This document shows, piece by piece, positions 1 through 8,548 of a DNA stretch of 64,000 bases (its first letter is position 1; each line of letters begins with the position of its first letter). Below the pieces are notes generated by a model that made no database searches, was not told where the DNA came from, and saw only the letters and a list, made by a program, of their open reading frames with translations. The position numbers and the translations under genes are program-made. The DNA comes from J027 sp965215855 (GTDB lineage: Bacteria > Chloroflexota > Anaerolineae > Aggregatilineales > J027): contig CBDCER010000003.1 of NCBI GenBank assembly GCA_965215855.1, forward strand, positions 1,922,001-1,986,000, in the 5' to 3' direction.

Positions 1-643
1 CCAACCAGCCAGAACGTGAATAAGTTACCAACAAAGTAGCTATCTGAAGTCCTAGAGTCGGGAGCAAAGCGATTTGGCGGCGCGTGGTTAGCAGACGAGC
101 GACAGTCAAAGGCAAGACCATCGCCAGATAAAGTGCTAGAAGGCTTTCATAACCAAATGTGCTGGTAGCACGGTCTGAATTGCGGTCAATGATCCAACTG
201 GCGTAATCGAACTGCTCCAACAGCCCGCTGAATGCCATTGGAATACTGGCAGCAATAATGACATCCACCACAAACCAGCGTTGTTGCGGGGTGATAAGCT
301 GGCGACGGATCAGCATGAACAACAACCCCGCCACAATCCACATCAGCAACCCATTGCGCCAGAGAGATGTGCCCCACAGACTCCAATGTGGCAATATTGA
401 TGCAGCAGTGGCGGCCATGCTCACCAGCCAAAAACCGGCGATCCATCGCTCGGTTGAACTGATGTTTATCCGATAGATCGTGCCCTGCCATAGGAAACAG
501 CCGATTAACACACCAGCCACAGCAACCAGCAAAGCCGCCTTATTGGGTTCAAATTGCCAATAGCTGATGGGGTTATAAATCAGCGGAACTAGGGCCAACG
601 GCACAGCCCATAAACGCCATGCCGCCAGCCGAAATCCAGCCAT
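1..643 (-). CDS. O-antigen ligase/polymerase-like membrane protein, C-terminus off the left edge
   Basis: Translating the minus strand from the ATG at 643 gives 214 open codons with no stop before the window edge. The start overlaps the TGA of the upstream SH3 gene (TGATG), so the two are translationally coupled. The product is very hydrophobic, with about six membrane segments. The stretch STFGYESLLALYLAMVLPL, and TYSRSGWL near the edge, resemble the membrane motifs of the O-antigen ligase/Wzy_C family, which joins or polymerises lipid-linked glycans on the outer side of the membrane. The conserved periplasmic loop would lie outside the window, so the assignment is by general likeness only. 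Another polytopic glycan protein is possible. Confidence 0.6.
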   Translation of the reverse strand, partial: MAGFRLAAWRLWAVPLALVPLIYNPISYWQFEPNKAALLVAVAGVLIGCFLWQGTIYRINISSTERWIAGFWLVSMAATAASILPHWSLWGTSLWRNGLLMWIVAGLLFMLIRRQLITPQQRWFVVDVIIAASIPMAFSGLLEQFDYASWIIDRNSDRATSTFGYESLLALYLAMVLPLTVARLLTTRRQIALLPTLGLQIATLLVTYSRSGWL

Positions 644-2256
644 CAGTATCCGTATCCACCCGTTACCGTAATAGTAATGGTTTGCGTGGCAGTATATCCA
701 TCTTCCCAGCGAGCTAATGCCGTATAATCGGCGGTCGATGAGGGGCACTCGATGGCTGAACCAGGGTTGCCAACGCCCGATCCCTGGAACCGCATTTCAA
801 TAGCTTCAGGAGCTGACCAGTTAAAGGTCACACACTCACCCACCATAATTGATGTGCGATCAACCGTGAAAATCCATCCATGCTCCTGTGGCGGTGGCTC
901 CTCAGAGGGTTCTGGAGTGGCCTCTGGTTCGGGCGTCACAATCTCTACGTCCTCAACCGGGATACCACCTAGGTCGACTGTCACATCCAGGAGCGAGGTA
1001 AGCACCCAGCCCGTTGTACCAGACGGAGTCGATACCTGGACCCACGAGCCATCAGGTAAACGAGCCAGGATCGTCAATGGAGTATCGCGGGTCACAACCG
1101 CCACAACCGCCGCGCCCGTGCCCGGTTCTGCACGAACGTTGAGTTGGTCGGTACTGACAATTGCATCGCCCTCCACCGTTGACCCATCAGTTGAATCAGA
1201 ACCGGTCTCTTCGCCGCCAGGAAGTGAGTCCTGGGTAATAGTTCCAAACACACGCGGGTCAATGTCCGCCGCAAAGCCGTCAGTTTCCTGTGGGGCAGAG
1301 GGTGGGCCAGCCGGTTCATTATCAGCTATCGGCACACCGGCCTGGGTATCTTCAGAGAGACTGGTGGTCTCGTTGCCAACGGTCATGCTCACATCGCCAG
1401 CATAATTGTTGACCACCAACCAGCCATTGTCATCAGTCATCGTGACCAGCGCCGTGCTGCCAACGCGCAATTCGACGCTATTAACCATCAGATTCGCGGT
1501 CTGACCTTCTGGCGACTGAATCATCAGCCCCGAAGGTGCAGCCTGGCAACGGGCAGCCTCATCAACTTGCAAGGTAAACGCTTGCATCGGAGCAGTATAA
1601 GCATCCGCTGTGTCGGTTATTTCTGTCAATGTCACAGAACCACAGTCGAGTGTCCCTATTGGTGCGAAAACCCAGCCACGTGAGGAGCGCAACCAATCAC
1701 CACTCTGGCCGTAGATCTCCAAATCATCACCATTGTCCAAAATATCAACAATACTTCCGTCCAAATCAGGAACAGCCCGCATATTGAGGTTGTTGCCACT
1801 GGTGTTGACAAATGTACAGGTTGGCAGATCGGTGGGCGCTTCGACGGCTGGAGCCAGATCGACACCCCCAAAGAGAACAATGCGAATGGAATCGTCAGTT
1901 GGCAAATCAGCCTGAACATCCATCAAAGCAATGCCCCATTCACCGGTATCAGGATCTGAGGGGCGGGTGATGATGGACTCGATTGCAGTGACAGGCACAA
2001 TATCGCCCGGTGCATCAAAAAACAATGTATCATCACGCAGTACCGCACTAACGGGATCGAAACCATAGCAAATTTCGTTTCTGCCGATATTAATGCACGT
2101 ATTGGCGACTTCTTGCAGCGCCGACTCAATCAAGGTATCACAGGCGGCGGTATCATCCTGTGCCGTTGTGATTTGATCGGTGGATTGCAATCCAAAAATG
2201 AGCGTAATTCCGATCAAGATAAAAAAGAGCATGGTCAGGCTCTTGAACCGTTTCAT
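643..2256 (-). CDS. Exported protein with bacterial SH3-like domains
   Basis: About 537 residues. The start is the ATG at 2256, preceded by GAAGGGATG; a TTG at 2271 lies inside that ribosome site and is rejected. Residues about 6-33 form a signal peptide or anchor (LTMLFFILIGITLIFGL). Two SH3-like modules are visible: one near residues 150-200 (NLNMRAVPDLDGSIVDIL...RGWVFA) and one near 370-430 (LNVRAEPGTGAAVVAVV...GTTGWVL). A Pro/Glu-rich linker and a beta-rich C-terminal module (FTVDRTSIMVGECVTFNWSA) follow. SH3-like domains of this type usually bind cell-wall or extracellular ligands; the ligand here is unknown. It starts 11 nt after aroE, which suggests cotranscription but not a role in aromatic synthesis. 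Confidence 0.75.
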   Translation of the reverse strand: MKRFKSLTMLFFILIGITLIFGLQSTDQITTAQDDTAACDTLIESALQEVANTCINIGRNEICYGFDPVSAVLRDDTLFFDAPGDIVPVTAIESIITRPSDPDTGEWGIALMDVQADLPTDDSIRIVLFGGVDLAPAVEAPTDLPTCTFVNTSGNNLNMRAVPDLDGSIVDILDNGDDLEIYGQSGDWLRSSRGWVFAPIGTLDCGSVTLTEITDTADAYTAPMQAFTLQVDEAARCQAAPSGLMIQSPEGQTANLMVNSVELRVGSTALVTMTDDNGWLVVNNYAGDVSMTVGNETTSLSEDTQAGVPIADNEPAGPPSAPQETDGFAADIDPRVFGTITQDSLPGGEETGSDSTDGSTVEGDAIVSTDQLNVRAEPGTGAAVVAVVTRDTPLTILARLPDGSWVQVSTPSGTTGWVLTSLLDVTVDLGGIPVEDVEIVTPEPEATPEPSEEPPPQEHGWIFTVDRTSIMVGECVTFNWSAPEAIEMRFQGSGVGNPGSAIECPSSTADYTALARWEDGYTATQTITITVTGGYGY

Positions 2257-2267
2257 TGAGCATCCCT

Positions 2268-3116
2268 TCAACTTTGCAAAGCCGCCTGGGCAGCTTCAAG
2301 CATGGTATTGATCGGAGCCTCGTGCTCAGTCCATAACTCAAACGCAGCGGCTCCTTGATAAACGAGCATTCCGATCCCGCCGATTGCCCGCGCCCCGACA
2401 GCTTCGGCCTGTTGCATGAGACGTGTCATGGCAGGGCGATAGATCAAGTCATAAACGACTGTTTTTGATGGCAATGGCACATTGTCCGGCCAAGGGGATT
2501 GATCAACGGCAGGCCACATGCCAACTGGCGTGCAATTCACAATGAGATCAACCGATGGCGCAACTTTGGCTAGGGCTGCTTCGGGCTGCACTTCCACCTG
2601 CAACTGACGTGAAACGCCGCGCCGCACGTCATCACGCAATTGCCAAGCGGCGTCATCACGCCGCGCCATAACTGTCACATGTACGCCCCGATTCGCCAAC
2701 CCCAATACAACCGCATGAGCCGAGCCACCTGCACCCAATACCAAAGCGCGTTGGCCGTGCAGCGGAACCTCTTGCGCCATCAAATCCATAATAAAGCCAA
2801 TGCTATCCGTATTGTGCCCCTCCCTTCGCTCTGCATCAATCAGGATTGTATTCACCGCACCAATACCTCGTGCTGCCAGGCTGACTGTCGTCATCAAGGG
2901 GATTACACCCTTTTTGTGGGGAATAGTGACATTGGCCCCCACATAACCGTTATCCGCCAGTTTCCGTATTTGGGTCTCCAATTGGTCAGGTGGCGTCGGT
3001 ATTAGATCATAGTGCCAATCATCCATCCCTAATGCCCGAAACGCAGCATTGTGCATAGCAGGCGAGATACTGTGTTCGACGGGCCAACCAATTAGTCCCA
3101 CTTTTATTGTTGTCAT
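2268..3116 (-). CDS. aroE: Shikimate dehydrogenase
   Basis: 282 residues, normal for AroE, which reduces 3-dehydroshikimate to shikimate with NADPH in the cytoplasm. The substrate motif GWPVEHSISPAMHNAAF (residues 10-26) carries the Ser pair. NVTIPHKKG holds the catalytic Lys, with N(T)DSIGF downstream. A GAGGSAHAV Rossmann loop at about 128-136 binds NADP, and NCTPVGMWP is the usual C-terminal signature. It starts 5 nt after the hydrolase gene and is the last aromatic-pathway gene of the run aroH-aroF-tyrA-aroA-hydrolase-aroE. aroB, dehydroquinase, aroK, aroC and pheA are not in this window. Confidence 0.95.
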   Translation of the reverse strand: MTTIKVGLIGWPVEHSISPAMHNAAFRALGMDDWHYDLIPTPPDQLETQIRKLADNGYVGANVTIPHKKGVIPLMTTVSLAARGIGAVNTILIDAERREGHNTDSIGFIMDLMAQEVPLHGQRALVLGAGGSAHAVVLGLANRGVHVTVMARRDDAAWQLRDDVRRGVSRQLQVEVQPEAALAKVAPSVDLIVNCTPVGMWPAVDQSPWPDNVPLPSKTVVYDLIYRPAMTRLMQQAEAVGARAIGGIGMLVYQGAAAFELWTEHEAPINTMLEAAQAALQS

Positions 3117-3121
3117 CGAAT

Positions 3122-3967
3122 TTATTCCGCCAAAAACTCCAACGCGAGTTGATTGAATTCCTCGACGTGTTCAATCTGGGGCCAGTGCGCGCACTGGTCG
3201 AAAATATGACACTGGCAATCGGCGATACGATTCTGTGCAACTTCAGTGTGACTTAATGGGATTGCCGGATCTTGCTTGCCAAAGACGGCCAACGTCGGCA
3301 CAGTGATTTGGTTCAAGTTATTCAAGATTGGATCAATAGCCGACGCTTTAAAGCCAAGAAAATTGGTAGAAGCCCGGATCGTTGCCAGAAATGTATGCGT
3401 AAGCCCTGGCAGGCTAGCCATTTGATAGCCATGTTCGATACGCTCTTCTGTCACCAGCGCCTCATCGTAAAAAGCCAGCTTCAAGCCACGAGCGATGGCT
3501 TTACGATTGGGGCGCATCAGCAACGAACCAATCAGCGGCAAAGATAGAACCCGAAAGGCAGTGGCAACCTCGCGCCCAAAGCCGCCGCTACTGACCAGTA
3601 ACAGTTTGTTGACCTTTTCAGCGAATTGCAGTTCGAGGTTGAGGGCGATAGCACCACCGAGTGAATGCCCGACAACAGTGGCTTCCTCAAGGTGTAGAGT
3701 ATCCATAAAAGCTTGAGTGAAGCGGGTCAAAGCAGGAATGGAATAGTCAGTATCAGGTTTATCCGAGCGTCCGAAACCTACCATATCGAAGGCATACACA
3801 TGATGGTGTTCGGCCAGTGCCGCGATATTCAGCTCCCAATTTTCGACGTAGCCCCCCAACCCATGAATCAGAAGAACGGTACTTCCTTCTCCAGCTTCCC
3901 AATAGCGCGTCTTGATTGTTAGGCCGTTGCTACGAATATCAACATATTGATCTATGGGGTTTTGCAT
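3122..3967 (-). CDS. Alpha/beta-fold hydrolase
   Basis: 281 residues from the ATG at 3967. The oxyanion region is LLIHGLGGYVENWE (about 33-46). The nucleophile elbow is GHSLGG (Ser near residue 99). The acid is probably the Asp in FGKQDPAIP and the base the His in CAHWPQIE near the C-terminus. A cap region (about 130-200) separates core strands. No signal peptide is visible, so it should be cytosolic. The substrate cannot be read from sequence; relatives include carboxylesterases, C-C bond hydrolases and haloalkane-type enzymes. It sits between aroA and aroE, 5 nt before aroE, so it is probably cotranscribed with aromatic synthesis, but no pathway step obviously needs it. Confidence 0.85.
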   Translation of the reverse strand: MQNPIDQYVDIRSNGLTIKTRYWEAGEGSTVLLIHGLGGYVENWELNIAALAEHHHVYAFDMVGFGRSDKPDTDYSIPALTRFTQAFMDTLHLEEATVVGHSLGGAIALNLELQFAEKVNKLLLVSSGGFGREVATAFRVLSLPLIGSLLMRPNRKAIARGLKLAFYDEALVTEERIEHGYQMASLPGLTHTFLATIRASTNFLGFKASAIDPILNNLNQITVPTLAVFGKQDPAIPLSHTEVAQNRIADCQCHIFDQCAHWPQIEHVEEFNQLALEFLAE

Positions 3968-4023
3968 CAATCCACCAATTCGATGCGTACATGATTCCGA
4001 TTAATTTCTAACTATTCTACAAG

Positions 4024-5325
4024 CTATTCGCACCATTGCACATCAGCACCGAGAGTTTGTAGCGTTTCGACAAAACCAGGGAAGGAATCGTCGATACACC
4101 GGGCGTCCTCGACCACTGTTTCGCCCATTGCACACAATCCGGCCACCACCAAACTCATTGCTACACGATGATCGTTATTGCCATCTACTGTGGTTCCCTG
4201 TAAATACTGTGGGCCGACAACAGTAAAACCATCTTCTTGCTCATCAATTTTTGCGCCAAATTTTCGTAGTTCGGCAGCCATCACTGCGATGCGATCCGTC
4301 TCTTTGACGCGCAATTCAGCGGCATCGCGCACGGTGGTTTTGCCTTTGGCCTGCGTTGCAGCGACCATCAGAATTGGGAACTCGTCAATCATCCGCACCA
4401 CCAATTCCCCATCAATGGAAACCTTTTGCAGTGGCGTCGGGCTAACAACTAAATCGGCCACCGGTTCGCCACCTTCCTCACGGATATTCTCGGTTTCTAC
4501 ACTAGCCCCCATCATCGCTAATGCATCCAGGATGCCGTTGCGGGTATGGTTGATGCCGATGTTTTCTACAGTCAAACGATCCTGGGCATTCAAGACTCCA
4601 GCAACAAGCAAGAACGCTGCTGATGAAATATCGCCAGGAATGGTCAGGTTGAGAGGAGATAGTTTGGCAGGAGGAGTGAGAATAATGCAATTGCCATCGA
4701 CTTTAACCTCAGCCCCCATCGCGGCCAACATGCGTTCAGTATGGTCACGTGAGGGACCGGGTTCAATGATGGTCGTGGGACTATCGGCGAACAAGCCGGC
4801 CAACAACAAACACCCCTTGACCTGTCCACTGGCAATCGGCATCCGATAGTTGATACCATGCAAAAACGCGCTTCCGATATACAGCGGCGCGCGTCCGTCG
4901 TCCTCTTCAATATTGGCCCCCATCTGGCGTAACGGCTCGGTGATGCGGCGCATAGGACGGCGGCGCAATTGGGGGCTGCCATCCAATACACTTGGAAATT
5001 GTAGTCCGGCCAAGACGCCTGCTAACAAACGCATGGCGGTTCCAGCGTTGACACAATCCAGCGATTGGGTAGGCTGTTCCAAACCGCCCAATCCCAATCC
5101 ATGCACGGTCAACGTTGTATCGTCGTGGCGTTCAATCCGCACCCCCAGAGCCTCGATACAATTCAATGTTGCCAGCGTATCACCGGCTGGTAGAAAGCCG
5201 TTAACCTGCGTCATACCGTCGGCCAGTGCCCCCAAAATCAATGCGCGATGCGAAATCGACTTATCACCGGGGACACGCACTGTGCCTTGCAAACCTCGTC
5301 CAGGACGTATGCGTAGCTTGTTCAT
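4024..5325 (-). CDS. aroA: 3-phosphoshikimate 1-carboxyvinyltransferase (EPSP synthase)
   Basis: 433 residues, the family length. The enzyme condenses shikimate-3-phosphate with phosphoenolpyruvate to form EPSP. The N-terminal signature PGDKSISHRALILGALADG (about 19-37) includes the Lys and Ser that bind shikimate phosphate. NAGTAMRLLAG is the PEP-side motif, followed by RRRPMRRI. RVKETDRIAVMAAELRKFG near residue 350 and the late NDHRVAMSL segment complete the active site. The ATG overlaps the last bases of tyrA (ATGA), indicating translational coupling. The gene is under the aroH leader attenuator unless an internal promoter exists. Confidence 0.96.
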   Translation of the reverse strand: MNKLRIRPGRGLQGTVRVPGDKSISHRALILGALADGMTQVNGFLPAGDTLATLNCIEALGVRIERHDDTTLTVHGLGLGGLEQPTQSLDCVNAGTAMRLLAGVLAGLQFPSVLDGSPQLRRRPMRRITEPLRQMGANIEEDDGRAPLYIGSAFLHGINYRMPIASGQVKGCLLLAGLFADSPTTIIEPGPSRDHTERMLAAMGAEVKVDGNCIILTPPAKLSPLNLTIPGDISSAAFLLVAGVLNAQDRLTVENIGINHTRNGILDALAMMGASVETENIREEGGEPVADLVVSPTPLQKVSIDGELVVRMIDEFPILMVAATQAKGKTTVRDAAELRVKETDRIAVMAAELRKFGAKIDEQEDGFTVVGPQYLQGTTVDGNNDHRVAMSLVVAGLCAMGETVVEDARCIDDSFPGFVETLQTLGADVQWCE

Positions 5326-6188
5326 GCGATGGGTCGTTCTCCATAATTGGTTGAATAATTGCGGCGTGCTTGTACAATTTGCCCCAATTCGTTGTTAAGG
5401 GCAACTGGGTCATTAAACAAGTTGTCTAATTTAGTGATATGTTCATTGAGACGGGCGGCCAGTTCTCGGATATTATTGGCATTGGTCTGAAACATGCCGG
5501 TAATCATCGCTTCGTTGGTACGTGCCAGGCGTGTCGCACCATCAAAACCACCCGCTGCCAACGCAAAGAGTTCAGCATCCTCGCCTGCAATTTCAGACGC
5601 CAATCGCATCAATGCAAAACTCAGCAAATGTGGCAAATGACTGGTGAGTGCAGTCAAAAAATCGTGCCGATCACGATCCATCCATAACGGAACCGCGCCA
5701 CAGCTTCGCACCAATTTTTCGGCAATGGGGCGTGTAGTGGGGCGTGTATGGATAGTCTCGCATAGCACAAAGCGTGCGCCCTGATAGAGCGTCGGGATAG
5801 CATTGCTAAAGCCATTCTCGGCCAGACCACACATCGGATGTCCGCCGACAGCCTGTATTCCTTCTGGTAGTTGATCCAACGCCTCGCAAATGGCAGATTT
5901 AGTACTGCCAATGTCGATAACCAGAGTGCCAGAGTGCAGGTACGGTGCGATAGTTGTCACCAACGCCGGTATACGGTCTGCTGGAATCGCCACAATAATG
6001 ATGTCGGCTTTTGCTATTCCTTCTACCCCATCAATAACGCCTTGATCTAAAGCCGCCTGAACAACAGTTGGATCCAAATCTTCAGCCGTGATGTGTCGCA
6101 CATGATCACGCAGAGCCAACGCCAGCGAACCGCCCATTAGCCCCAGGCCGATAATGTGAATACTAAAGTCAGCGAGATCGTCAGTCAT
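5322..6188 (-). CDS. tyrA: Prephenate dehydrogenase
   Basis: 288 residues. It oxidatively decarboxylates prephenate to 4-hydroxyphenylpyruvate, the tyrosine branch. The N-terminal Rossmann motif IHIIGLGLMGGSLALALRDH (about 11-30) binds NAD(P). DIGSTKSAICEAL and GGHPMCGLAENGF carry the conserved active-site region, and an all-helical dimerisation domain follows. No ACT domain is fused, and the chorismate mutase is separate (aroH), so this is a monofunctional enzyme. It begins 2 nt after aroF and overlaps aroA by 4 nt. Confidence 0.93.
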   Translation of the reverse strand: MTDDLADFSIHIIGLGLMGGSLALALRDHVRHITAEDLDPTVVQAALDQGVIDGVEGIAKADIIIVAIPADRIPALVTTIAPYLHSGTLVIDIGSTKSAICEALDQLPEGIQAVGGHPMCGLAENGFSNAIPTLYQGARFVLCETIHTRPTTRPIAEKLVRSCGAVPLWMDRDRHDFLTALTSHLPHLLSFALMRLASEIAGEDAELFALAAGGFDGATRLARTNEAMITGMFQTNANNIRELAARLNEHITKLDNLFNDPVALNNELGQIVQARRNYSTNYGERPIA

Positions 6189-6190
6189 CG

Positions 6191-7222
6191 TTACACTGGT
6201 TGAATTTCTGGCACGCGGCGATCCACAACTGGAGCTAGACGGCGAACCTTCTCGACCAGTTTGGCGAAAGACTCCGGTTTCAGCGATTGTCGCCCATCTG
6301 ATACCGCCTGTTCGGGTTCAGGATGCACCTCGATAATCAGGCCATCCGCCCCCGCCGCGATAGCTGCCATCGTCACCGCTTCGACATATTCCCACTTGCC
6401 AGTTCCATGACTAGGGTCGGCGATGACGGGTAAATGCGACAGATTCTTGAGGGCAGGAATGGCATTGATGTCGAAGGTGTTGCGCGTTTCGGTCTCGAAA
6501 GTTCGGATGCCGCGCTCGCAGAGCATCACACGCATGTTGCCGTGACTGAGGATGTATTCCGCCGCCATCAACAATTCTTGCATGGTACTGCTCATGCCAC
6601 GTTTCAGCAAAACAGGATGTTGGCTCTCGCCAACGGCGTGCAACAGTGCATAGTTTTGCATATTGCGTGCCCCAATTTGCAGCACATCGGCATATTCGCA
6701 TACCAGCGGGACCAAGTTCTGATCCATGACTTCCGTTACGATGGGTAGGCCAGTTTCTTCACGGGCTTCGGCCAGATAGCGCAATCCTTCTCGGCCCATT
6801 CCCTGAAAAGCATAGGGTGAAGTACGCGGCTTGAAGGCTCCCCCACGCAAGGCAGTTGCACCAGCTTCGCGCACAGCATGGGCGGTTTCGAGTATTTGTG
6901 AACGACTTTCTACCGAACATGGCCCGGCAATGATCGACAGATCGGGACCACCAACGGTCAAGTTGCCGAGATGAAACACGGTGTCTTCAGGATGATATTC
7001 ACGGCTGGCAATTTTGTAGGGGTGTGTGACCTGCAATACATCATGCACACCATCCATAGTGCTGAGGTTTTCACGATCCAGCGGACGTCCCCGGCCAATG
7101 ACACCGATGATGGTATGTGCTTCGCCTTCCGACAGGTGGACATCGTAGCCCATCCCACGTATGCGGGCAATAACATCTGAAATCTGGCGGGCGGTTGCAT
7201 TGGACGACATAATAACGATCAT
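6191..7222 (-). CDS. aroF: 3-deoxy-7-phosphoheptulonate synthase (DAHP synthase, AroF/AroA-I-beta type)
   Basis: 343 residues. It catalyses the committed step from PEP and erythrose-4-phosphate. Residues about 1-70 form a ferredoxin-like regulatory domain (MIVIMSSNATARQ...HTIIGVIG), typical of the Thermotoga-type enzyme and probably the feedback site for Tyr/Phe. The barrel follows with GPCSVES, GGAFKPRTSPYAFQGMG, the metal-site Cys in MLCERG, and DPSHGTGKWEY. The start at 7222 is supported by GAGGAG 8-12 nt upstream. It lies 24 nt after aroH and 2 nt before tyrA, inside the Phe/Tyr-leader operon. Confidence 0.95.
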   Translation of the reverse strand: MIVIMSSNATARQISDVIARIRGMGYDVHLSEGEAHTIIGVIGRGRPLDRENLSTMDGVHDVLQVTHPYKIASREYHPEDTVFHLGNLTVGGPDLSIIAGPCSVESRSQILETAHAVREAGATALRGGAFKPRTSPYAFQGMGREGLRYLAEAREETGLPIVTEVMDQNLVPLVCEYADVLQIGARNMQNYALLHAVGESQHPVLLKRGMSSTMQELLMAAEYILSHGNMRVMLCERGIRTFETETRNTFDINAIPALKNLSHLPVIADPSHGTGKWEYVEAVTMAAIAAGADGLIIEVHPEPEQAVSDGRQSLKPESFAKLVEKVRRLAPVVDRRVPEIQPV

Positions 7223-7246
7223 TTTTGTTTCTCCTCAAAGTGGTCC

Positions 7247-7678
7247 TTAAATAGCGGGTAGTTTGGCGAGTTCTTCAGCAATTTCGGCCATCAGTTCTGG
7301 CATTTCAATCGAGCGATCAGGCCGTAAGCTGGCTGCATCGTGCAAATAAACATGACGGATTTCATCCTGGGGGCGTTCAGTGTTCCACATCACCAGAATC
7401 CGGACGCACATTGGCAGGCCGCCCGGCACATCCATTTCGTGAGCGCAGATTAAAGGAACATCACGCCAGCCTAACTGGCGAGCTGCTACTGCTGGATATT
7501 CGGCGTTCAGATCGTGGGTGGTGGTCAAGACAACACTGGCAACATCTTCTGGGCGGATACCATTGAGGAGGATGATGCCCATCAATAGCTCGCGGGTGGC
7601 ATCCAGAATCGCGTCACGGGTGTTGGCCTGTGCGATGGTTGCCCCGCGCACTCCTCGGCAGATCATAGATTGACTCAT
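7247..7678 (-). CDS. aroH: Chorismate mutase, AroH class
   Basis: 143 residues from the ATG at 7678 (AAAGGGCTATGT upstream). The open frame continues to 7945, but that extension is leader RNA, not protein. AroH-type motifs are clear: CRGVRGATIAQANT with the active-site Arg; PLICAHEMDVPGGLP with the Glu; MCVRILVMWNTE with Arg; and HVYLHDAASLRPD with the Tyr and final Arg. The enzyme converts chorismate to prephenate at the head of the Phe/Tyr branch. As first gene after the leader peptide and terminator, it is the direct target of the proposed attenuation. Confidence 0.93.
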   Translation of the reverse strand: MSQSMICRGVRGATIAQANTRDAILDATRELLMGIILLNGIRPEDVASVVLTTTHDLNAEYPAVAARQLGWRDVPLICAHEMDVPGGLPMCVRILVMWNTERPQDEIRHVYLHDAASLRPDRSIEMPELMAEIAEELAKLPAI

Positions 7679-7699
7679 ACATAGCCCTTTCTGCGAAAC

Positions 7700-7732
7700 A
7701 AAAAAGGCCCGGAGTTTTGGGAACTCCGCGCC
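7700..7732 (-). terminator. Intrinsic terminator of the aroH leader (attenuator)
   Basis: On the minus strand GGCgCGGAGTT, a CCCAA loop, AACTCCGgGCC, then six T residues (7705-7700). This is a 10-bp GC-rich stem with one G-G mismatch directly followed by a U-run, placed about 30 nt after the leader stop codon and 22 nt before the aroH ATG. A competing pairing is present: GGGAAC at 7781-7776 can pair with GUUCCC at 7724-7719, and CGC 7773-7771 with GCG 7729-7727. That would destroy the terminator's left arm and act as antiterminator. Confidence 0.85.
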
Positions 7733-7761
7733 TGGTTGTTTCACTGGAATGCGATTAATCG

Positions 7762-7890
7762 CTACAAGGTGCGTTGTTCCCGCCGTCTCGCGCCGCCAAA
7801 AAAGCAAAAATAGAAATAAAAGCTGTCGCCCGCACCGGCGTCTGGTGCGTCGTCGTTGATTTGAATGTTGCGAACAGCAAAGTTGAACAC
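7762..7890 (-). CDS. Phe/Tyr-rich leader peptide of the aroH operon
   Basis: A 42-codon ORF on the minus strand, GTG start at 7890 with CAAGGA seven nucleotides upstream, stop TAG at 7764-7762. Codons 24-31 (7821-7798) read Phe Tyr Phe Tyr Phe Cys Phe Phe (TTT TAT TTC TAT TTT TGC TTT TTT), so seven of eight are aromatic. It sits between a good promoter and a terminator ahead of aroH-aroF-tyrA-aroA, the genes that make Phe/Tyr precursors. This is the arrangement of a pheA-type leader: stalling for charged tRNA-Phe/Tyr would free GGGAAC (7781-7776) to form the antiterminator; reading through to the stop would cover it. The peptide itself need have no other function. It is longer than the usual 14-30 residues. 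Larger open frames across the same bases lack a ribosome site. Confidence 0.8.
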   Translation of the reverse strand: MFNFAVRNIQINDDAPDAGAGDSFYFYFCFFGGARRREQRTL

Positions 7891-7922
7891 GACAGAATCC
7901 TTGTTGACGATAAGATGCAAAA

Positions 7923-7952
7923 AGCATAGCACGAGTGGGCTGCATAAGTCAA
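7923..7952 (-). promoter_or_regulatory. Promoter of the aroH leader operon
   Basis: Minus strand: -35 TTGACT at 7952-7947, 18-nt spacer, -10 TATGCT at 7928-7923. Transcription should start near 7916, about 26 nt before the leader GTG. It lies between the trpG stop (7973) and the leader, so the Phe/Tyr genes can be transcribed independently of trpE-trpG. Confidence 0.6.
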
Positions 7953-7972
7953 CCAGTCAAAATGACCAAAAT

Positions 7973-8539
7973 CTACATTCGACCTTCGAGGAAATTCTGC
8001 AAGATGCGAATTCCGTAGGTGGTCAGGATGCTTTCGGGATGAAATTGCACACCCACAACCGGATATTCCTTATGGCGGAGGGCCATCACATCGCCTTCCT
8101 CGGTGAAAGCCGTCACACTGAGGCAATCCGGTAGCGGTTCCTCGACAATCAAACTGTGATAGCGGGTGGCAACGAAGGGACTGGGCACGCCAGTGAATAA
8201 CTTTTGGTTGCGATGGAACACCTGCGAGGTCTTGCCGTGCATCAGGCGCGGGGCACGCACCACCCTGCCACCATACGCCTGCCCGATACATTGATGCCCC
8301 AGACAAACGCCCAGCGTCGGAATACGCGTACCAAATGTTCGCAGCACCTCTAGCGAGACGCCACCATCTTCCGGTGTCCCCGGCCCCGGCGAGATTACAA
8401 TGCGCTCTGGAGCGAGCTTTTCGATGTCATCCAGCGTCAGCGCATCATTGCGGACAACCTGCAAATCCGCGCCCAGTGATCCCAGATGTTGCACCAAGTT
8501 ATAGGTAAAGCTGTCGTAATTATCTATCACCAGAATCAT
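7973..8539 (-). CDS. trpG: Anthranilate synthase component II (glutamine amidotransferase)
   Basis: 188 residues. It is a class I glutaminase that supplies ammonia to TrpE. ILVIDNYDSFTYNLVQ at the N-terminus, ISPGPGTPEDGG (oxyanion region), the nucleophile Cys in GVCLGHQCIGQ (about residue 79), and the His/Glu pair in VGVQFHPESI are all present. It starts 9 nt after trpE. Folate synthesis can use the same subunit (PabA), so a dual role is possible. Only trpE and trpG of the Trp pathway are in the window. Confidence 0.93.
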   Translation of the reverse strand: MILVIDNYDSFTYNLVQHLGSLGADLQVVRNDALTLDDIEKLAPERIVISPGPGTPEDGGVSLEVLRTFGTRIPTLGVCLGHQCIGQAYGGRVVRAPRLMHGKTSQVFHRNQKLFTGVPSPFVATRYHSLIVEEPLPDCLSVTAFTEEGDVMALRHKEYPVVGVQFHPESILTTYGIRILQNFLEGRM

Positions 8540-8548
8540 GATGCCCTC

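Noticed and set aside
186..491. 101-codon minus-strand frame and 72-codon plus-strand frame near the left edge
   Set aside because: Both are shadows of the partial membrane protein read from 643, which has a coupled start and hydrophobic, family-like sequence.
752..1405. 217-codon plus-strand frame inside the SH3 gene
   Set aside because: Antisense shadow rich in Ser/Thr/Pro from complementing a biased gene; no ribosome site or family motif.
4178..5398. Two long plus-strand frames opposite aroA
   Set aside because: aroA on the minus strand has all family motifs; these are antisense shadows.
7679..7945. N-terminal extension of aroH to 7945
   Set aside because: It would translate the terminator and leader, and AroH family length fits the ATG at 7678.
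7755..7952. 65-codon frame overlapping the leader peptide in another frame
   Set aside because: Starts upstream of the predicted transcript and has no ribosome site; the 7762-7890 frame has both and encodes the Phe/Tyr run.
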